Of a DNA stretch of 64,000 bases, positions 17,025 to 26,320 are shown piece by piece. The stretch spans positions 1 to 64,000 of the forward strand of contig NZ_JHVC01000006.1 of NCBI RefSeq assembly GCF_000619945.1, in the 5' to 3' direction. The stretch's first letter is position 1; each line of letters begins with the position of its first letter. Origin of the DNA: Clostridium lundense DSM 17049. GTDB lineage: Bacteria; Bacillota; Clostridia; Clostridiales; Clostridiaceae. A program made the translations under genes and the position numbers. Below the pieces are notes generated by a model that saw only the letters and a program-made list of their open reading frames with translations, was not told where the DNA came from and did no database searches.

Positions 17025-18293
17025 TTAGAATTTTTTCATAGCTTCTAAAAATTTCTCAATTTCTGATTCCGTATGTTTAACTCCTATGAACATAGCTTCA
17101 AATTGTGATGGAGCTGTATATATTCCTTCACCTAACATATGCTCAAAGAATTTTCCGAATAATTTAGTATCACAATTCTTAGCATCTTCATAATTTCTTA
17201 CTCTTTCTTTTTCTGTAAAGAAAGGAGTAAACATAGCTCCACACCTATTTATAGTAAGTGGAATGCCCTTTTCTTTAGCTATTTCCTTCATTCCTTCTGC
17301 AAGTTTGTGGCCTACATTTTCCATGTGTTCATAATAATTTTGATTTTCATAAAGTTTCTTTAAAGTAGCATATCCTGCTGCCATAACCACTGGGTTTCCA
17401 GACATAGTTCCTGCTTGATATACTGGTCCTATTGGAGATAATTTTTCCATTATCTCTCTCTTACCACCATATGCACCAGTTGGAAGTCCGCCTCCCATGA
17501 TCTTTGCATAAGTTGTAATATCAGGTGCTATACCACAAAGACTCTGCGCTCCTTTATAAGCTACTCTAAATCCTGACATAACTTCATCAAATATAAGTAT
17601 TGCTCCGTATTTAGTACAGACATCTCTAAGTCCCTGTAAGAACTCTTTTTCTCCCGGGATAACACCCATATTCCCAGCTACAGGTTCAACTATAACTCCA
17701 GCTATATCTTCACCATATTTCTCAAATAATGCTTTTACACTTTCTATATCATTGTATTGAGCAATTAAAGTGTTCTGTATACTTCCTTCTGGCACTCCAG
17801 GAGAACCTGGTATTCTTTCTGTAAGCACACCCGAACCTGCTTCTACTAAGAATCCATCAAAATGCCCATGATAGCAACCAGCAAATTTTATTATTTTATC
17901 TCTTTTTGTATATCCTCTTGCAAGTTTTACAGCACTCATAGTAGCCTCTGTACCTGAGTTAACCATTCTAATCATATCAACATTATCTAGTGTATTAACC
18001 ATATGTCTTGCAAGTATTAATTCTGATTCTGTTGGTGCACCGAAACTTATTGCATTTTCTAAAGCTTCTTTTATAGCCTTTACTACATCCTCATCGTTAT
18101 GTCCAAGTATCATAGGTCCCCAAGAAGCTACAAAATCTATGTATTCTTTTCCATCTTCATCCCATATATGTGAACCTAATCCCTTTTTAATAACTGGTGG
18201 ATTAACAGTAACGTTTCTAAAAGCCCTAACTGGACTATTAACTCCACCTGGCATATATTTTTTTGATTCCTCAAATATCTCTAAATTTCTCAA
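17025..18293 (-). CDS. hemL: Glutamate-1-semialdehyde 2,1-aminomutase
   Basis: HemL converts glutamate-1-semialdehyde to 5-aminolevulinate in the C5 pathway, using pyridoxal phosphate. The start is placed at a TTG at 18293 (M-R-N-L-E-I-F), with GGGAG 9 bases upstream; the frame is 422 residues. The PLP-binding Lys lies in 'TTYAKIMGGGLPTGAYGG'; 'NSGTEATMSAVKLARG' and 'IFDEVMSGFR' are also characteristic. It sits between hemB and cbiA in the B12 operon. Confidence 0.96.
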   Translation of the reverse strand: MRNLEIFEESKKYMPGGVNSPVRAFRNVTVNPPVIKKGLGSHIWDEDGKEYIDFVASWGPMILGHNDEDVVKAIKEALENAISFGAPTESELILARHMVNTLDNVDMIRMVNSGTEATMSAVKLARGYTKRDKIIKFAGCYHGHFDGFLVEAGSGVLTERIPGSPGVPEGSIQNTLIAQYNDIESVKALFEKYGEDIAGVIVEPVAGNMGVIPGEKEFLQGLRDVCTKYGAILIFDEVMSGFRVAYKGAQSLCGIAPDITTYAKIMGGGLPTGAYGGKREIMEKLSPIGPVYQAGTMSGNPVVMAAGYATLKKLYENQNYYEHMENVGHKLAEGMKEIAKEKGIPLTINRCGAMFTPFFTEKERVRNYEDAKNCDTKLFGKFFEHMLGEGIYTAPSQFEAMFIGVKHTESEIEKFLEAMKKF

Positions 18294-18307
18294 AAATATC
18301 AACTCCC

Positions 18308-19270
18308 TTACTTAATCCACTTTGCTGCATCAAGTGCATAATAAGTTATAATCATATCTGCACCAGCCCTTTTTATAGATAATAACATTTCTAACGCAAT
18401 TCTCTTTTCATCTATAAGTCCCATCTTTGCTGCTGCTTTAACCATGGCATATTCTCCACTTACACTATAAGCCGCAACTGGCATATCACATCTATCTTTA
18501 GCCCATCTTATAACATCTAAGTATGATAGAGCAGGTTTAACCATTATTATATCTGCTCCTTCTTCTATATCACTTTGTATTTCAAGCATAGCTTCTCTTA
18601 TATTACCTGGATCCATTTGATAAGTTTTTCTATCTCCAAACTGTGGAGCAGAATCTGCTGCTTCTCTAAATGGTCCATAGAAGGCTGAACAATATTTTGC
18701 ACTGTAAGACATTATTGGAATATCTTTAAATTCATTTTCATCTAATCCTTCTCTTATAGCATCAATTCTTCCATCCATCATATCCGATGGTGCTATCATA
18801 TCAGCTCCTGCTTTAGCATGAGATACAGCAATTTTAGCTAAATATTCTAAAGTTTTATCATTATCAACATCATGGCCACAAATAATTCCACAATGTCCAT
18901 GACTTGTGTATTCACACATACAAACATCTGTAATAACATAAAGTTCTGGAGCTAACTCTTTTATCTTTCTTATTGCTTTTTGAATTATTCCATTATCATC
19001 ATAAGCGTCACTTCCTACTTCATCCTTATGTTCTGGAATTCCAAATAATATTATTCCTTTAACCTTACAATCTACAACTTCTTTAATGATTTCATCTAAT
19101 CTATCTATTGAAAAATGATAATTATTAGGTAAAGAGCTTATTTCCTTTTTAATATTTTCTCCTTCTACCACAAATATTGGATATATAAAATCATCTGGAG
19201 TTAAAATAGTCTCCCTAACCATACTTCTTATAGCTTGATTTTTTCTAAGTCTTCTATGTCTGTCAAACAT
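18308..19270 (-). CDS. hemB: Porphobilinogen synthase (delta-aminolevulinate dehydratase)
   Basis: HemB condenses two 5-aminolevulinate molecules to porphobilinogen. The 320-residue protein has the zinc-site region 'DVCMCEYTSHGHCG', with the Cys ligands of the zinc-dependent class. Schiff-base lysines lie in 'MSYSAKYCSAFYGPFR' and 'IIMVKPALSYLDVI'. The ATG at 19270 follows GGGGTG at proper distance; a GTG just before it overlaps that site. Gene gaps on both sides are short. Confidence 0.96.
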   Translation of the reverse strand: MFDRHRRLRKNQAIRSMVRETILTPDDFIYPIFVVEGENIKKEISSLPNNYHFSIDRLDEIIKEVVDCKVKGIILFGIPEHKDEVGSDAYDDNGIIQKAIRKIKELAPELYVITDVCMCEYTSHGHCGIICGHDVDNDKTLEYLAKIAVSHAKAGADMIAPSDMMDGRIDAIREGLDENEFKDIPIMSYSAKYCSAFYGPFREAADSAPQFGDRKTYQMDPGNIREAMLEIQSDIEEGADIIMVKPALSYLDVIRWAKDRCDMPVAAYSVSGEYAMVKAAAKMGLIDEKRIALEMLLSIKRAGADMIITYYALDAAKWIK

Positions 19271-19284
19271 AATTAACACCCCTA

Positions 19285-20745
19285 TTATTTCATATTTAAT
19301 AATTTGTGAATCATTCCATCAGTAGTATATTCATCGCAAACTAAGTGTTCAATTCCGTTCTTTTCTAGTTCTTCTGCTGTGATTGGTCCTATAGCTAAAC
19401 ACTGCTTCTTCTGAAGATTTTCTAATCCTACCATATCTATCATATTTCTGACGATACTTGGACTAGTAAATAACACTATATCCACATCTTCAAAAGCTTC
19501 TGGGTTTGGTAAATCTCCTTTAACTATTTCATAAGTAGTTACTTCATCTACTATACAACCTATTCCATTTAATGCTCCAACTAAATATTCCCTAGCCTGC
19601 TTTGAACGAGGAAGTAGTATTTTGTCTCCTTCCTTTAAATGAGGTTTCATTTGCACAAATAAGTCTTCTGCTACAAATTCCTTTGCTATAATTTCAGCCT
19701 TAATTCCTCTAGATAAAAGAGCTTTTTCTGTGGCAGGTCCAATGGCTGCAAATTTAGCTTTCATATTTCTTATATCGTATTCCTTTTGAATTAAGTAATC
19801 AAAGAATACATTTACACCATTTACACTAGTTAAAACTATGTAACCATAATCTTTTAATTTATCCATATAACCTTCTAAATTATTCTTAGTTTGCTTAACC
19901 TTTATGGCATTAATTTCGGTAACTTGTGCTCCTAAATCACTTAATTTTTCTCTTAATTCTTTTGCTTGTTCTCTTGAGCGAGTAACGCATATATTTTTAC
20001 CAAATAGAGGTTTTCTCTCAAACCAATTAAACTTATCATTAAATTGAACTACTTCACCTACTAGAATAATACAAGGAGAACTTATCTTAGTAGCCTCTGC
20101 TTTTTCTTTTATGTCTTTAAGTGTTCCTATAGCTTTTTTCTGTTTTGATGTAGTTCCTCTCATTATAATGGCACAAGGAGTACTTTCACTCATACCATTT
20201 TCCATAAGTCTATTTCTGATTATGTCTAAATTTTTAAAACCCATTAAAAATATTAATGTACCACCAACATTAGCTACAGCTTTCCAGTCTATATTAAGCT
20301 TATCTGCAGTCATACCTGTAAACACATGAAATCCTTGTGCTATGGCTCTATGTGTTACAGGAATACCTGCATAATTTGGTACAGATATAGCTGAAGTTAT
20401 GCCTGGAATAACTTCAAATTCTATATTTTCCTCTATAAGTCTTAATATTTCTTCTCCTCCACGTCCAAATACAAAAGGATCTCCACCTTTTATTCTTCCA
20501 ACTACATGACCCCTTTTAGCAAGTTGAACTAACATTTCATTTATTTCTTCCTGAGTTTTATAATGACATCCTGGTTCTTTTCCACAGTAGTATATTTCAC
20601 ACTCTTCATTTAAGTACTTTAGTATTCCTGGTCCTGCCAATCTATCATACATAACAGCTGTGCATTTTTTTAACATTCTTACAGCCTTTAAAGTTATAAG
20701 TTCTTCATCTCCTGGTCCTGCTCCTATAAGATATACTTTTTCCAT
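19285..20745 (-). CDS. cobA-hemD: Fused uroporphyrinogen-III C-methyltransferase / uroporphyrinogen-III synthase
   Basis: The 486-residue fusion carries two consecutive activities. HemD (about 250-486, 'ICVTRSREQAKEL' to 'LVCDEYTTDGM') closes hydroxymethylbilane to uroporphyrinogen III. CobA/SUMT (about 1-240) then methylates it at C2 and C7 to precorrin-2. SUMT motifs are 'VYLIGAGPGDEELITLKA', 'RIKGGDPFVFGRGGEE' and 'EVIPGITSAISVPNYAGIP'. Fusion of this pair is common in clostridia. AGGAGGTTACT precedes the ATG. It follows hemC by 9 bases. Confidence 0.95.
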   Translation of the reverse strand: MEKVYLIGAGPGDEELITLKAVRMLKKCTAVMYDRLAGPGILKYLNEECEIYYCGKEPGCHYKTQEEINEMLVQLAKRGHVVGRIKGGDPFVFGRGGEEILRLIEENIEFEVIPGITSAISVPNYAGIPVTHRAIAQGFHVFTGMTADKLNIDWKAVANVGGTLIFLMGFKNLDIIRNRLMENGMSESTPCAIIMRGTTSKQKKAIGTLKDIKEKAEATKISSPCIILVGEVVQFNDKFNWFERKPLFGKNICVTRSREQAKELREKLSDLGAQVTEINAIKVKQTKNNLEGYMDKLKDYGYIVLTSVNGVNVFFDYLIQKEYDIRNMKAKFAAIGPATEKALLSRGIKAEIIAKEFVAEDLFVQMKPHLKEGDKILLPRSKQAREYLVGALNGIGCIVDEVTTYEIVKGDLPNPEAFEDVDIVLFTSPSIVRNMIDMVGLENLQKKQCLAIGPITAEELEKNGIEHLVCDEYTTDGMIHKLLNMK

Positions 20746-20754
20746 AGTAACCTC

Positions 20755-21627
20755 CTACGCATTGATAATTTTTTTAGCTAAATTTTTTCCTAGTTCTTCA
20801 AATGCTTCTGTATTTCCTTCTATATCTTTTTTTATTATTCTTCCGCCTATTTCATATATTCCAACTACATACATTAAATCTTTTTCTAGAGTTGCATAAG
20901 CTCCTATAGTGGAATGACAATCTCCTTTAAGTTCTCTCATAAAACTTCTTTCAGCTTCTACACAAATTCTTGTTTTTCTATGTTCTATATCTTTAACAAT
21001 TTCAATAGCTTCGCTTTCAACTTTAGTCTCTAGTCCTAAAGCTCCCTGTCCTATAGCAGGAACTATATCCATAGCTTCAAAGTAATTTGTAATTACATTT
21101 TCCATATTAAGTCTTTTAAGTCCTGCTGCTGCAAGTATTGTCCCATGTAAGTTTAACTCTTGAATTTTTCTAATTCTTGTTTGAACATTACCTCTTATAG
21201 GAACTATTTCTACATCTGGTCTCAAAAGTTTTAGCTGAGCTGCTCTTCTTCTGCTACTTGTGCCTACCTTTGCTCCTTTAGGTAATTCCATAAAAGGAGT
21301 TTCGTCTCTTGATACAAATACATCTCTAACATCTTCTCTTTCTGGTATAGCAGCCATTGTAAACATTGGTGGTATTTCATAAGGTACATCCTTCATGCTA
21401 TGTACTGCTATATGAGCTCTGTCCTCTAATAAGGCCATTTCTATTTCCTTTACAAAAAGACCCTTTCCACCTATTTTGTCTAAAGTTTTATCTAGTATTT
21501 TATCTCCTAAAGTATCCATTAAAAGTTTTTCACATTCTACATTATGTTTTTCTTTTATCATATTTATAACTAAATCTGTCTGAGTCTGAGCCAAACTACT
21601 TTTTCTAGTAGCAACTATTAATTTCAA
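20755..21627 (-). CDS. hemC: Porphobilinogen deaminase (hydroxymethylbilane synthase)
   Basis: HemC polymerises four porphobilinogens to hydroxymethylbilane. The start is a TTG at 21627 (K-L-I-V-A-T-R-K-S follows), because GGAGGT lies 7 bases upstream; frames starting at two ATG codons further up overlap that site. This gives 290 residues. Signatures are 'RKSSLAQTQT', 'KGLFVKEIE' and 'AVHSMKDVP'. The dipyrromethane-cofactor Cys is in 'ELKGDCHSTIGAY'. The start overlaps the end of the upstream gene by 23 bases, suggesting coupled translation. Confidence 0.95.
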   Translation of the reverse strand: MKLIVATRKSSLAQTQTDLVINMIKEKHNVECEKLLMDTLGDKILDKTLDKIGGKGLFVKEIEMALLEDRAHIAVHSMKDVPYEIPPMFTMAAIPEREDVRDVFVSRDETPFMELPKGAKVGTSSRRRAAQLKLLRPDVEIVPIRGNVQTRIRKIQELNLHGTILAAAGLKRLNMENVITNYFEAMDIVPAIGQGALGLETKVESEAIEIVKDIEHRKTRICVEAERSFMRELKGDCHSTIGAYATLEKDLMYVVGIYEIGGRIIKKDIEGNTEAFEELGKNLAKKIINA

Positions 21628-22279
21628 AATTATTACCTCCATCATAAAACATTTTTAAAATATTTTCATGCTGATTCTTTTTATAAAAGAAATAGAAGTC
21701 CTCCGAAGCCACAAACTCCATAATTTCATCTTTATTATGAAAGTCCTTAATTCTATTTCTTAATGAATAACTATATTCCACAAAGGAATCATACTCATAT
21801 AAAACTTTACTTAATTTATTTGCTAAATATCTTGAAGTCTTAGGACTTCCACCTTTAGTATTTATTCCAAAGGAAGTTACATTTGTGCTTCTTTGACAAG
21901 GAACCACAAATAATCCTTTCTTAAAATCTGTGCAATCTAAATAAAGTTTACTGAGTTCATTGCAGTGTTTTTTTATAAGTGAATTTATTTCTTCATTATT
22001 TACTGCTATTACAATAAGGTGGTTATTTAAAATATATTCTCTATTATATTCCGATTTTATAAGCCTGACATTACTAAAACTTTCTATGCTATTAAAATCT
22101 TCACAGAACTCTTTAGAAACTACTGTTAAATTACAGCCCTTTTTACTAAAAGTTTTTGCCTTTATAAATCCCGCTCTTCCTCCACCTATTATAAGAACAT
22201 TCGTCTTATCTGATATAAGAGAAATAAATGTATAATCTATTCCCCTACATAAAATATTCTCTGTATTATGTTCAGGCAT
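21605..22279 (-). CDS. Precorrin-2 dehydrogenase (SirC/Met8/CysG N-terminal type)
   Basis: This 224-residue protein should oxidise precorrin-2 to sirohydrochlorin with NAD+. It has a Rossmann motif 'VLIIGGGRAGFIKAKTF' (about residues 27-43), 'LIVIAVNNEEINSL' and 'SFGINTKGGSPKTSRYLA', typical of the family. It lies between hemA and hemC and overlaps both. The ATG at 22279 is inside the end of hemA; a shorter start is possible. Related proteins can also act as ferrochelatases, but cobalt insertion here is assigned to CbiK. Confidence 0.88.
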   Translation of the reverse strand: MPEHNTENILCRGIDYTFISLISDKTNVLIIGGGRAGFIKAKTFSKKGCNLTVVSKEFCEDFNSIESFSNVRLIKSEYNREYILNNHLIVIAVNNEEINSLIKKHCNELSKLYLDCTDFKKGLFVVPCQRSTNVTSFGINTKGGSPKTSRYLANKLSKVLYEYDSFVEYSYSLRNRIKDFHNKDEIMEFVASEDFYFFYKKNQHENILKMFYDGGNNFEINSCY

Positions 22280-23436
22280 TCATCTAACCTGCCTTTCAAC
22301 TGTTCTTCCTTTAAAACCTCTATAGCTCTATTAACATAAACATTAGAAGTACTTTTCAAAAGAACTTCAGCTAATTTATCAGTGTCTTTTGTGTATTTTT
22401 TATTTTTAAAGGTCTTATACCTTTTTCTATATACATCTTCACCGCACTTTTTAAGTTTCCTTATTTCAGGAGATATATCCCTTATCTTTTGCCAATCTAA
22501 AAACTCTTGCATATATTTATCTAATATATATTTATTGCTATTCATTATTTCTTCTCTTTTATGACAGTTTTCATCATTCATTAAACTAATTCTATCTATA
22601 TCATAAAGTTGTATATTTTTCATGCAGCCAATACTTTCCTCAACATCTCTTGGTACAGCCAAATCATATATAACCATTTTCTTTTCTGGAAGCTCCGCAG
22701 AATGTACTACTATATGTGGAGCAGAAGTACAACTTATTATACAATCTACATCCTTATAAAAATTTTGCCTTTCATTAAAATGTATAATCTCTACTCTTTT
22801 ATCATCTATATTAACAACAGATGTATTTCTCACAGCTATATATAACTTATCAAAACTTCCTGAAAGTATATACTTACATGCTAAGCTTCCTACTTCCCCA
22901 TATCCTAAAACCATAAAACTTCTTGCTCCCATTCTTCTTCCTTCATTTACAGCTATTGAAGCAGAAGATACAGGTATAGTATATAATTTTGATTCAAATC
23001 TAAATTCTTTTCCACAAGTAATGGCCATTTGAAAAAGTTTTTGTATATCTTTCTTTACACTCTTAGACTGTAGGGCTATTTCATAAGCATCTTTTATCTG
23101 TGCTAATATCTGATCTTCTCCTAATATCAAAGAATCAAATCCACATATTACTCTCATAAGATGATCTACCATTTTTTCATTTTCATAATGAAAAGTATAC
23201 TTTATATAATTTTTATCCCAATGTAATCTATCAAATATTTCAAGAATTATTTCTTCATAATCCTTAGATGTATTAAAATACACCTCTGTTCTGTTACAGG
23301 TGCTTAATATAAGCACCTCATCACATACTTCTTTAAGACTTTCTAAGCAACTATCATAATGTTTTTGTATTATAGAAAGCTTTTCTCTTATTTCCAATTT
23401 AACGTTGCTCTTTACTCCTAAAACTCCTATCATCAA
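22237..23436 (-). CDS. hemA: Glutamyl-tRNA reductase
   Basis: HemA reduces glutamyl-tRNA(Glu) to glutamate-1-semialdehyde with NADPH, the first step of tetrapyrrole synthesis. The 399-residue protein has the catalytic Cys in 'LSTCNRTEVYF', 'GFDSLILGEDQILAQIK', a Rossmann segment 'MVLGYGEVGSLACKY' and 'YDLAVPRDVEES'. Start may be TTG 23436 or the next codon ATG 23433; both fit a GGAGA site. Because it is in the B12-riboswitch operon, the whole C5 pathway here is probably B12-regulated. Confidence 0.94.
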   Translation of the reverse strand: MMIGVLGVKSNVKLEIREKLSIIQKHYDSCLESLKEVCDEVLILSTCNRTEVYFNTSKDYEEIILEIFDRLHWDKNYIKYTFHYENEKMVDHLMRVICGFDSLILGEDQILAQIKDAYEIALQSKSVKKDIQKLFQMAITCGKEFRFESKLYTIPVSSASIAVNEGRRMGARSFMVLGYGEVGSLACKYILSGSFDKLYIAVRNTSVVNIDDKRVEIIHFNERQNFYKDVDCIISCTSAPHIVVHSAELPEKKMVIYDLAVPRDVEESIGCMKNIQLYDIDRISLMNDENCHKREEIMNSNKYILDKYMQEFLDWQKIRDISPEIRKLKKCGEDVYRKRYKTFKNKKYTKDTDKLAEVLLKSTSNVYVNRAIEVLKEEQLKGRLDECLNIIQRIFYVGE

Positions 23437-23466
23437 ACTATCATCTCCATTAATTGCTTAGATTTA

Positions 23467-24180
23467 TTAAAACGATGCTTTATTAAAAAAAACCGTAGAA
23501 GAGATCAACAAAATATCATATAAGCATATTAATGCAAATCTTCTTCTAGAAAAATCAAATTTTTCGTCTAAATATGGCATATATCCCTTATAACATCTAC
23601 TGTTAATTCCGTCACTTATACTTTTCCATCTTTCCATGGTGTTTACAAATAAAAGAGCTGCCATTTTTCCTGTGTCCTTTATTTTAGATGAAAAACTACT
23701 AAATCCTCCACGTGATTTCATTGCGCAATACATAATATTATACTCTTCATTGATAAGAATTAAAAATCTTTCCATAGATTTTGCTATATCGCATATGTCT
23801 CTTAATCCTTTATTTTTAGCAAACAAATATAAAACCTGATCTATGGGAGTAGATAAGGAAAAAAATGACAGACACAACCCTGCAGATAAACTTTTAAGTA
23901 CTATTATTACAGCATAACTCCATCCATAATCAAACAATAAAGTAATAGAAGAAAAGGCTGCAAAACCTGCTATCTCTAAGCTAAATTTTGCTACTATTGC
24001 TTTATTATTCCTGATTTTTATATGTAATAGCACAAAAAACAGTATATTACCAATGATGATAATGGGATTTTTTACAAATCCCATTATTATTATTGGCATT
24101 ACTGCTAGTAAAATCTTTTCTACAGGATGTACATCTGTTAATTTATTTGTTCTGGACAGAGCCATTATTAGCTTTAACAT
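23467..24180 (-). CDS. cbiQ: Cobalt ECF transporter transmembrane (T) component CbiQ
   Basis: CbiQ is the integral membrane T component that couples the substrate-binding CbiM to the ATPase in cobalt uptake. The 237-residue protein has several hydrophobic helices in its first half and the T-component signature segment 'FLILINEEYNIMYCAMKSRGG' around residues 140-160, including the 'A-x-x-x-RG' motif. It overlaps cbiN by 38 bases. The expected next gene, the ATPase cbiO, is missing; hemA follows. Confidence 0.9.
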   Translation of the reverse strand: MLKLIMALSRTNKLTDVHPVEKILLAVMPIIIMGFVKNPIIIIGNILFFVLLHIKIRNNKAIVAKFSLEIAGFAAFSSITLLFDYGWSYAVIIVLKSLSAGLCLSFFSLSTPIDQVLYLFAKNKGLRDICDIAKSMERFLILINEEYNIMYCAMKSRGGFSSFSSKIKDTGKMAALLFVNTMERWKSISDGINSRCYKGYMPYLDEKFDFSRRRFALICLYDILLISSTVFFNKASF

Positions 24181-24442
24181 TGCTTTTCTTTCCTATATAA
24201 AATCCTATAAATCCTGCTCCTATAGCTGCCTGTACTGCAAAAAGAAGACTTTCTATTTCTCCAGATGGTGGTTCCCATATACTACTAAACCATGGTTCGT
24301 AATCTGCATTAGTAGCTTTTATTGTATCTTCAATTTGGTCATCAGCTCCTCCAAATTCTCCACCTTTTCTAGTTCCAATTGCTAATGATCCTATTATGAC
24401 TAAAAAACATACTAATAATAAAGATATAGTTCTCTTTTTCAA
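24143..24442 (-). CDS. cbiN: Cobalt transporter accessory subunit CbiN
   Basis: CbiN is a small membrane protein that works with CbiM to import cobalt. The 99-residue sequence has two hydrophobic helices (about 6-22 and 68-84) around an extracytoplasmic loop containing 'GGEFGGADDQIEDTI' and 'YEPWFSSIWEPPSGEIESLLFA', the conserved CbiN loop. It lies directly downstream of cbiM with no gap. Confidence 0.93.
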   Translation of the reverse strand: MKKRTISLLLVCFLVIIGSLAIGTRKGGEFGGADDQIEDTIKATNADYEPWFSSIWEPPSGEIESLLFAVQAAIGAGFIGFYIGKKSNVKANNGSVQNK

Positions 24443-25159
24443 TTATTTCACCTCACTAAGTATTTCTAGTTCTTTACCTGAATGGCTTTCTATAAATTCA
24501 AATATAACAACTGTTAATATTCCTTCTACTATTGCAAGAGGAATTTGTGTTATTGAGAATATAGAGAAAAATTTAATAAATGCTGCTCCAAATCCGCCAC
24601 CTGGGAAAGCTAATGCAAGCTGCACTGAAGTTACAAAATAAGTAACTAAATCTCCAATACATGCTGCTAAAAATACTGCTACTCTTTTGTTCTTGTTCTT
24701 TAATGCTCTATAAAGAATGTAAGAAACTATAGGTCCTGCTATACCCATAGATACTGTATTAGCTCCAAGAGTAGTTAATCCACCATGAGCAAGTAAAATT
24801 GCTTGGAATAATAATACTATAACTCCTACCACTGAAGATACAAATGGTCCAAATAATATAGCTGAAAGACCTGTACCTGTTGGATGAGAACAACTTCCTG
24901 TAACTGAAGGTATTTTCATTGCTGAAAGAATAAATGCATAAGCTGCTACTAATCCTAAAAGCATTTTTATATCTTTGTTTGAACTACTTTTGCTTCTAAC
25001 CTGCTTAAGTCCAATAATTACAAATGGTGCTGCTATAACAAAATATACTCCAGCCCAAGTAGGTGGTAAAAATCCTTCCGCTATATGCATAGCATAAACA
25101 TTTGGCGTAATTGTAAGTACAAATGCCATCATCATTAAGAGTGTAAATTTTTTTGTCAT
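24443..25159 (-). CDS. cbiM: Cobalt ECF transporter substrate-binding membrane protein CbiM
   Basis: CbiM is the cobalt-specific S component. The 238-residue precursor has a cleavable signal peptide ending 'NVYA', after which the mature chain starts 'MHIAEGFLPPTWAG'; this M-H-x-x-E-G N-terminus forms the metal site. Several membrane helices follow, with 'GSCSHPTGTGLSA' carrying a further His ligand. It heads the cbiMNQ group, downstream of cobD. Confidence 0.95.
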   Translation of the reverse strand: MTKKFTLLMMMAFVLTITPNVYAMHIAEGFLPPTWAGVYFVIAAPFVIIGLKQVRSKSSSNKDIKMLLGLVAAYAFILSAMKIPSVTGSCSHPTGTGLSAILFGPFVSSVVGVIVLLFQAILLAHGGLTTLGANTVSMGIAGPIVSYILYRALKNKNKRVAVFLAACIGDLVTYFVTSVQLALAFPGGGFGAAFIKFFSIFSITQIPLAIVEGILTVVIFEFIESHSGKELEILSEVK

Positions 25160-25202
25160 TTAAAGTCCCTCCATATTAATATTTTATAATTAATAATATT
25201 AA

Positions 25203-26300
25203 TTAAATAATTATCAAGTTTAGTTTTTTAATTAACAATTCATTTTTTTCTCTATCTTTAATAGCGAATCTCACAAAACTTTTATCAAGTCTTATGAAAT
25301 TATCACACTTTCTTATAACTATTCCCTCTTTTATGCATAATTCATATAACCTATCACAATCTATTCCTTTAAGCTTGCATAATACAAAATTACTATAGGT
25401 TTTATAAACTTTTTCTATATATGATATTTTCTCTAATTCTTTAGGCAAATAATTTTTTTCTTCATTAATCCATGTAATAGATTTTTTTATGTACTCTTTG
25501 TCCTTCAAAACATATTTGGCTGCAAGTTCTGCAAAACAATTTATATTCCAAGGATTTTGCTTTTTTCTTATTTTATTTAATATCTCTTCATTTTTGCTTA
25601 TTCCAAACCCAAGCCTTATAGCTGGCATAGCATAGAATTTTGTTAAAGCCCTTATTACAAAAATACATTTAAAGTTTTCTAATTCTTCTACAAAGCTGTT
25701 CTCTATATTTCCTGTAAATTCAATAAAAGCTTCATCTATAATTACAGTTTTTCCTTTTTCTTCACAGTATTTTAATATAGGAAGAAATTTATTTTTATCT
25801 ATTATTCCCCCATTAGGATTATTAGGATTTCCTATTATTAAAGCTTGAACTTTATCTATACTATTTTGTATTCCTTTGTAATCATATTCCATATTCTCAT
25901 TCATAGATAAATGAAAAATATTTAGCCCCCACTTCTCAGCATCTTCTTGATATTCACCAAAAGATGGAGGCATTATTAAAATACTCTCAAAACAAGAAAT
26001 AACTAAATCTATAATTTCTGCTGCTCCATTCCCTAAAACCAAGTTACTTTCTTCTATTAAACACTTATTTTTACTTGCGTTAGAATGAAACAATTCATAA
26101 CCACTATTTATATATCTTGTTAAGTTTTCCTTCAGCTCCCTATATTTTGCATCAGGGTATCTATTTAATGACTGAATTCCCTCTTCTATATGTTTTTTAA
26201 AGCTTTCTGGAATTCCTAAAGGGTTAATATTTGAACTAAAATCTATTAATTCTCTTCCTTTTAATATACCTTCTGTATATATATCTCCACCATGCTGCAA
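25203..26300 (-). CDS. cobD: L-threonine-O-3-phosphate decarboxylase (CobD, PLP-dependent)
   Basis: CobD makes (R)-1-amino-2-propanol phosphate, the linker attached to cobyric acid by CbiB. The 365-residue fold-type I aminotransferase-like protein begins 'QHGGDIYTEG' and has 'IDFSSNINPLG' and 'LVLGNGAAEIIDL'. 'VIIDEAFIEF' follows, and the PLP Lys lies in 'VIRALTKFYAMPAIRLGF'. Start is a TTG preceded by AGAAGGTG. The cbiB-cobD adjacency supports this over histidinol-phosphate aminotransferase. Confidence 0.9.
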   Translation of the reverse strand: MQHGGDIYTEGILKGRELIDFSSNINPLGIPESFKKHIEEGIQSLNRYPDAKYRELKENLTRYINSGYELFHSNASKNKCLIEESNLVLGNGAAEIIDLVISCFESILIMPPSFGEYQEDAEKWGLNIFHLSMNENMEYDYKGIQNSIDKVQALIIGNPNNPNGGIIDKNKFLPILKYCEEKGKTVIIDEAFIEFTGNIENSFVEELENFKCIFVIRALTKFYAMPAIRLGFGISKNEEILNKIRKKQNPWNINCFAELAAKYVLKDKEYIKKSITWINEEKNYLPKELEKISYIEKVYKTYSNFVLCKLKGIDCDRLYELCIKEGIVIRKCDNFIRLDKSFVRFAIKDREKNELLIKKLNLIII

Positions 26301-26320
26301 TACTTTACACCTTCTTTATA

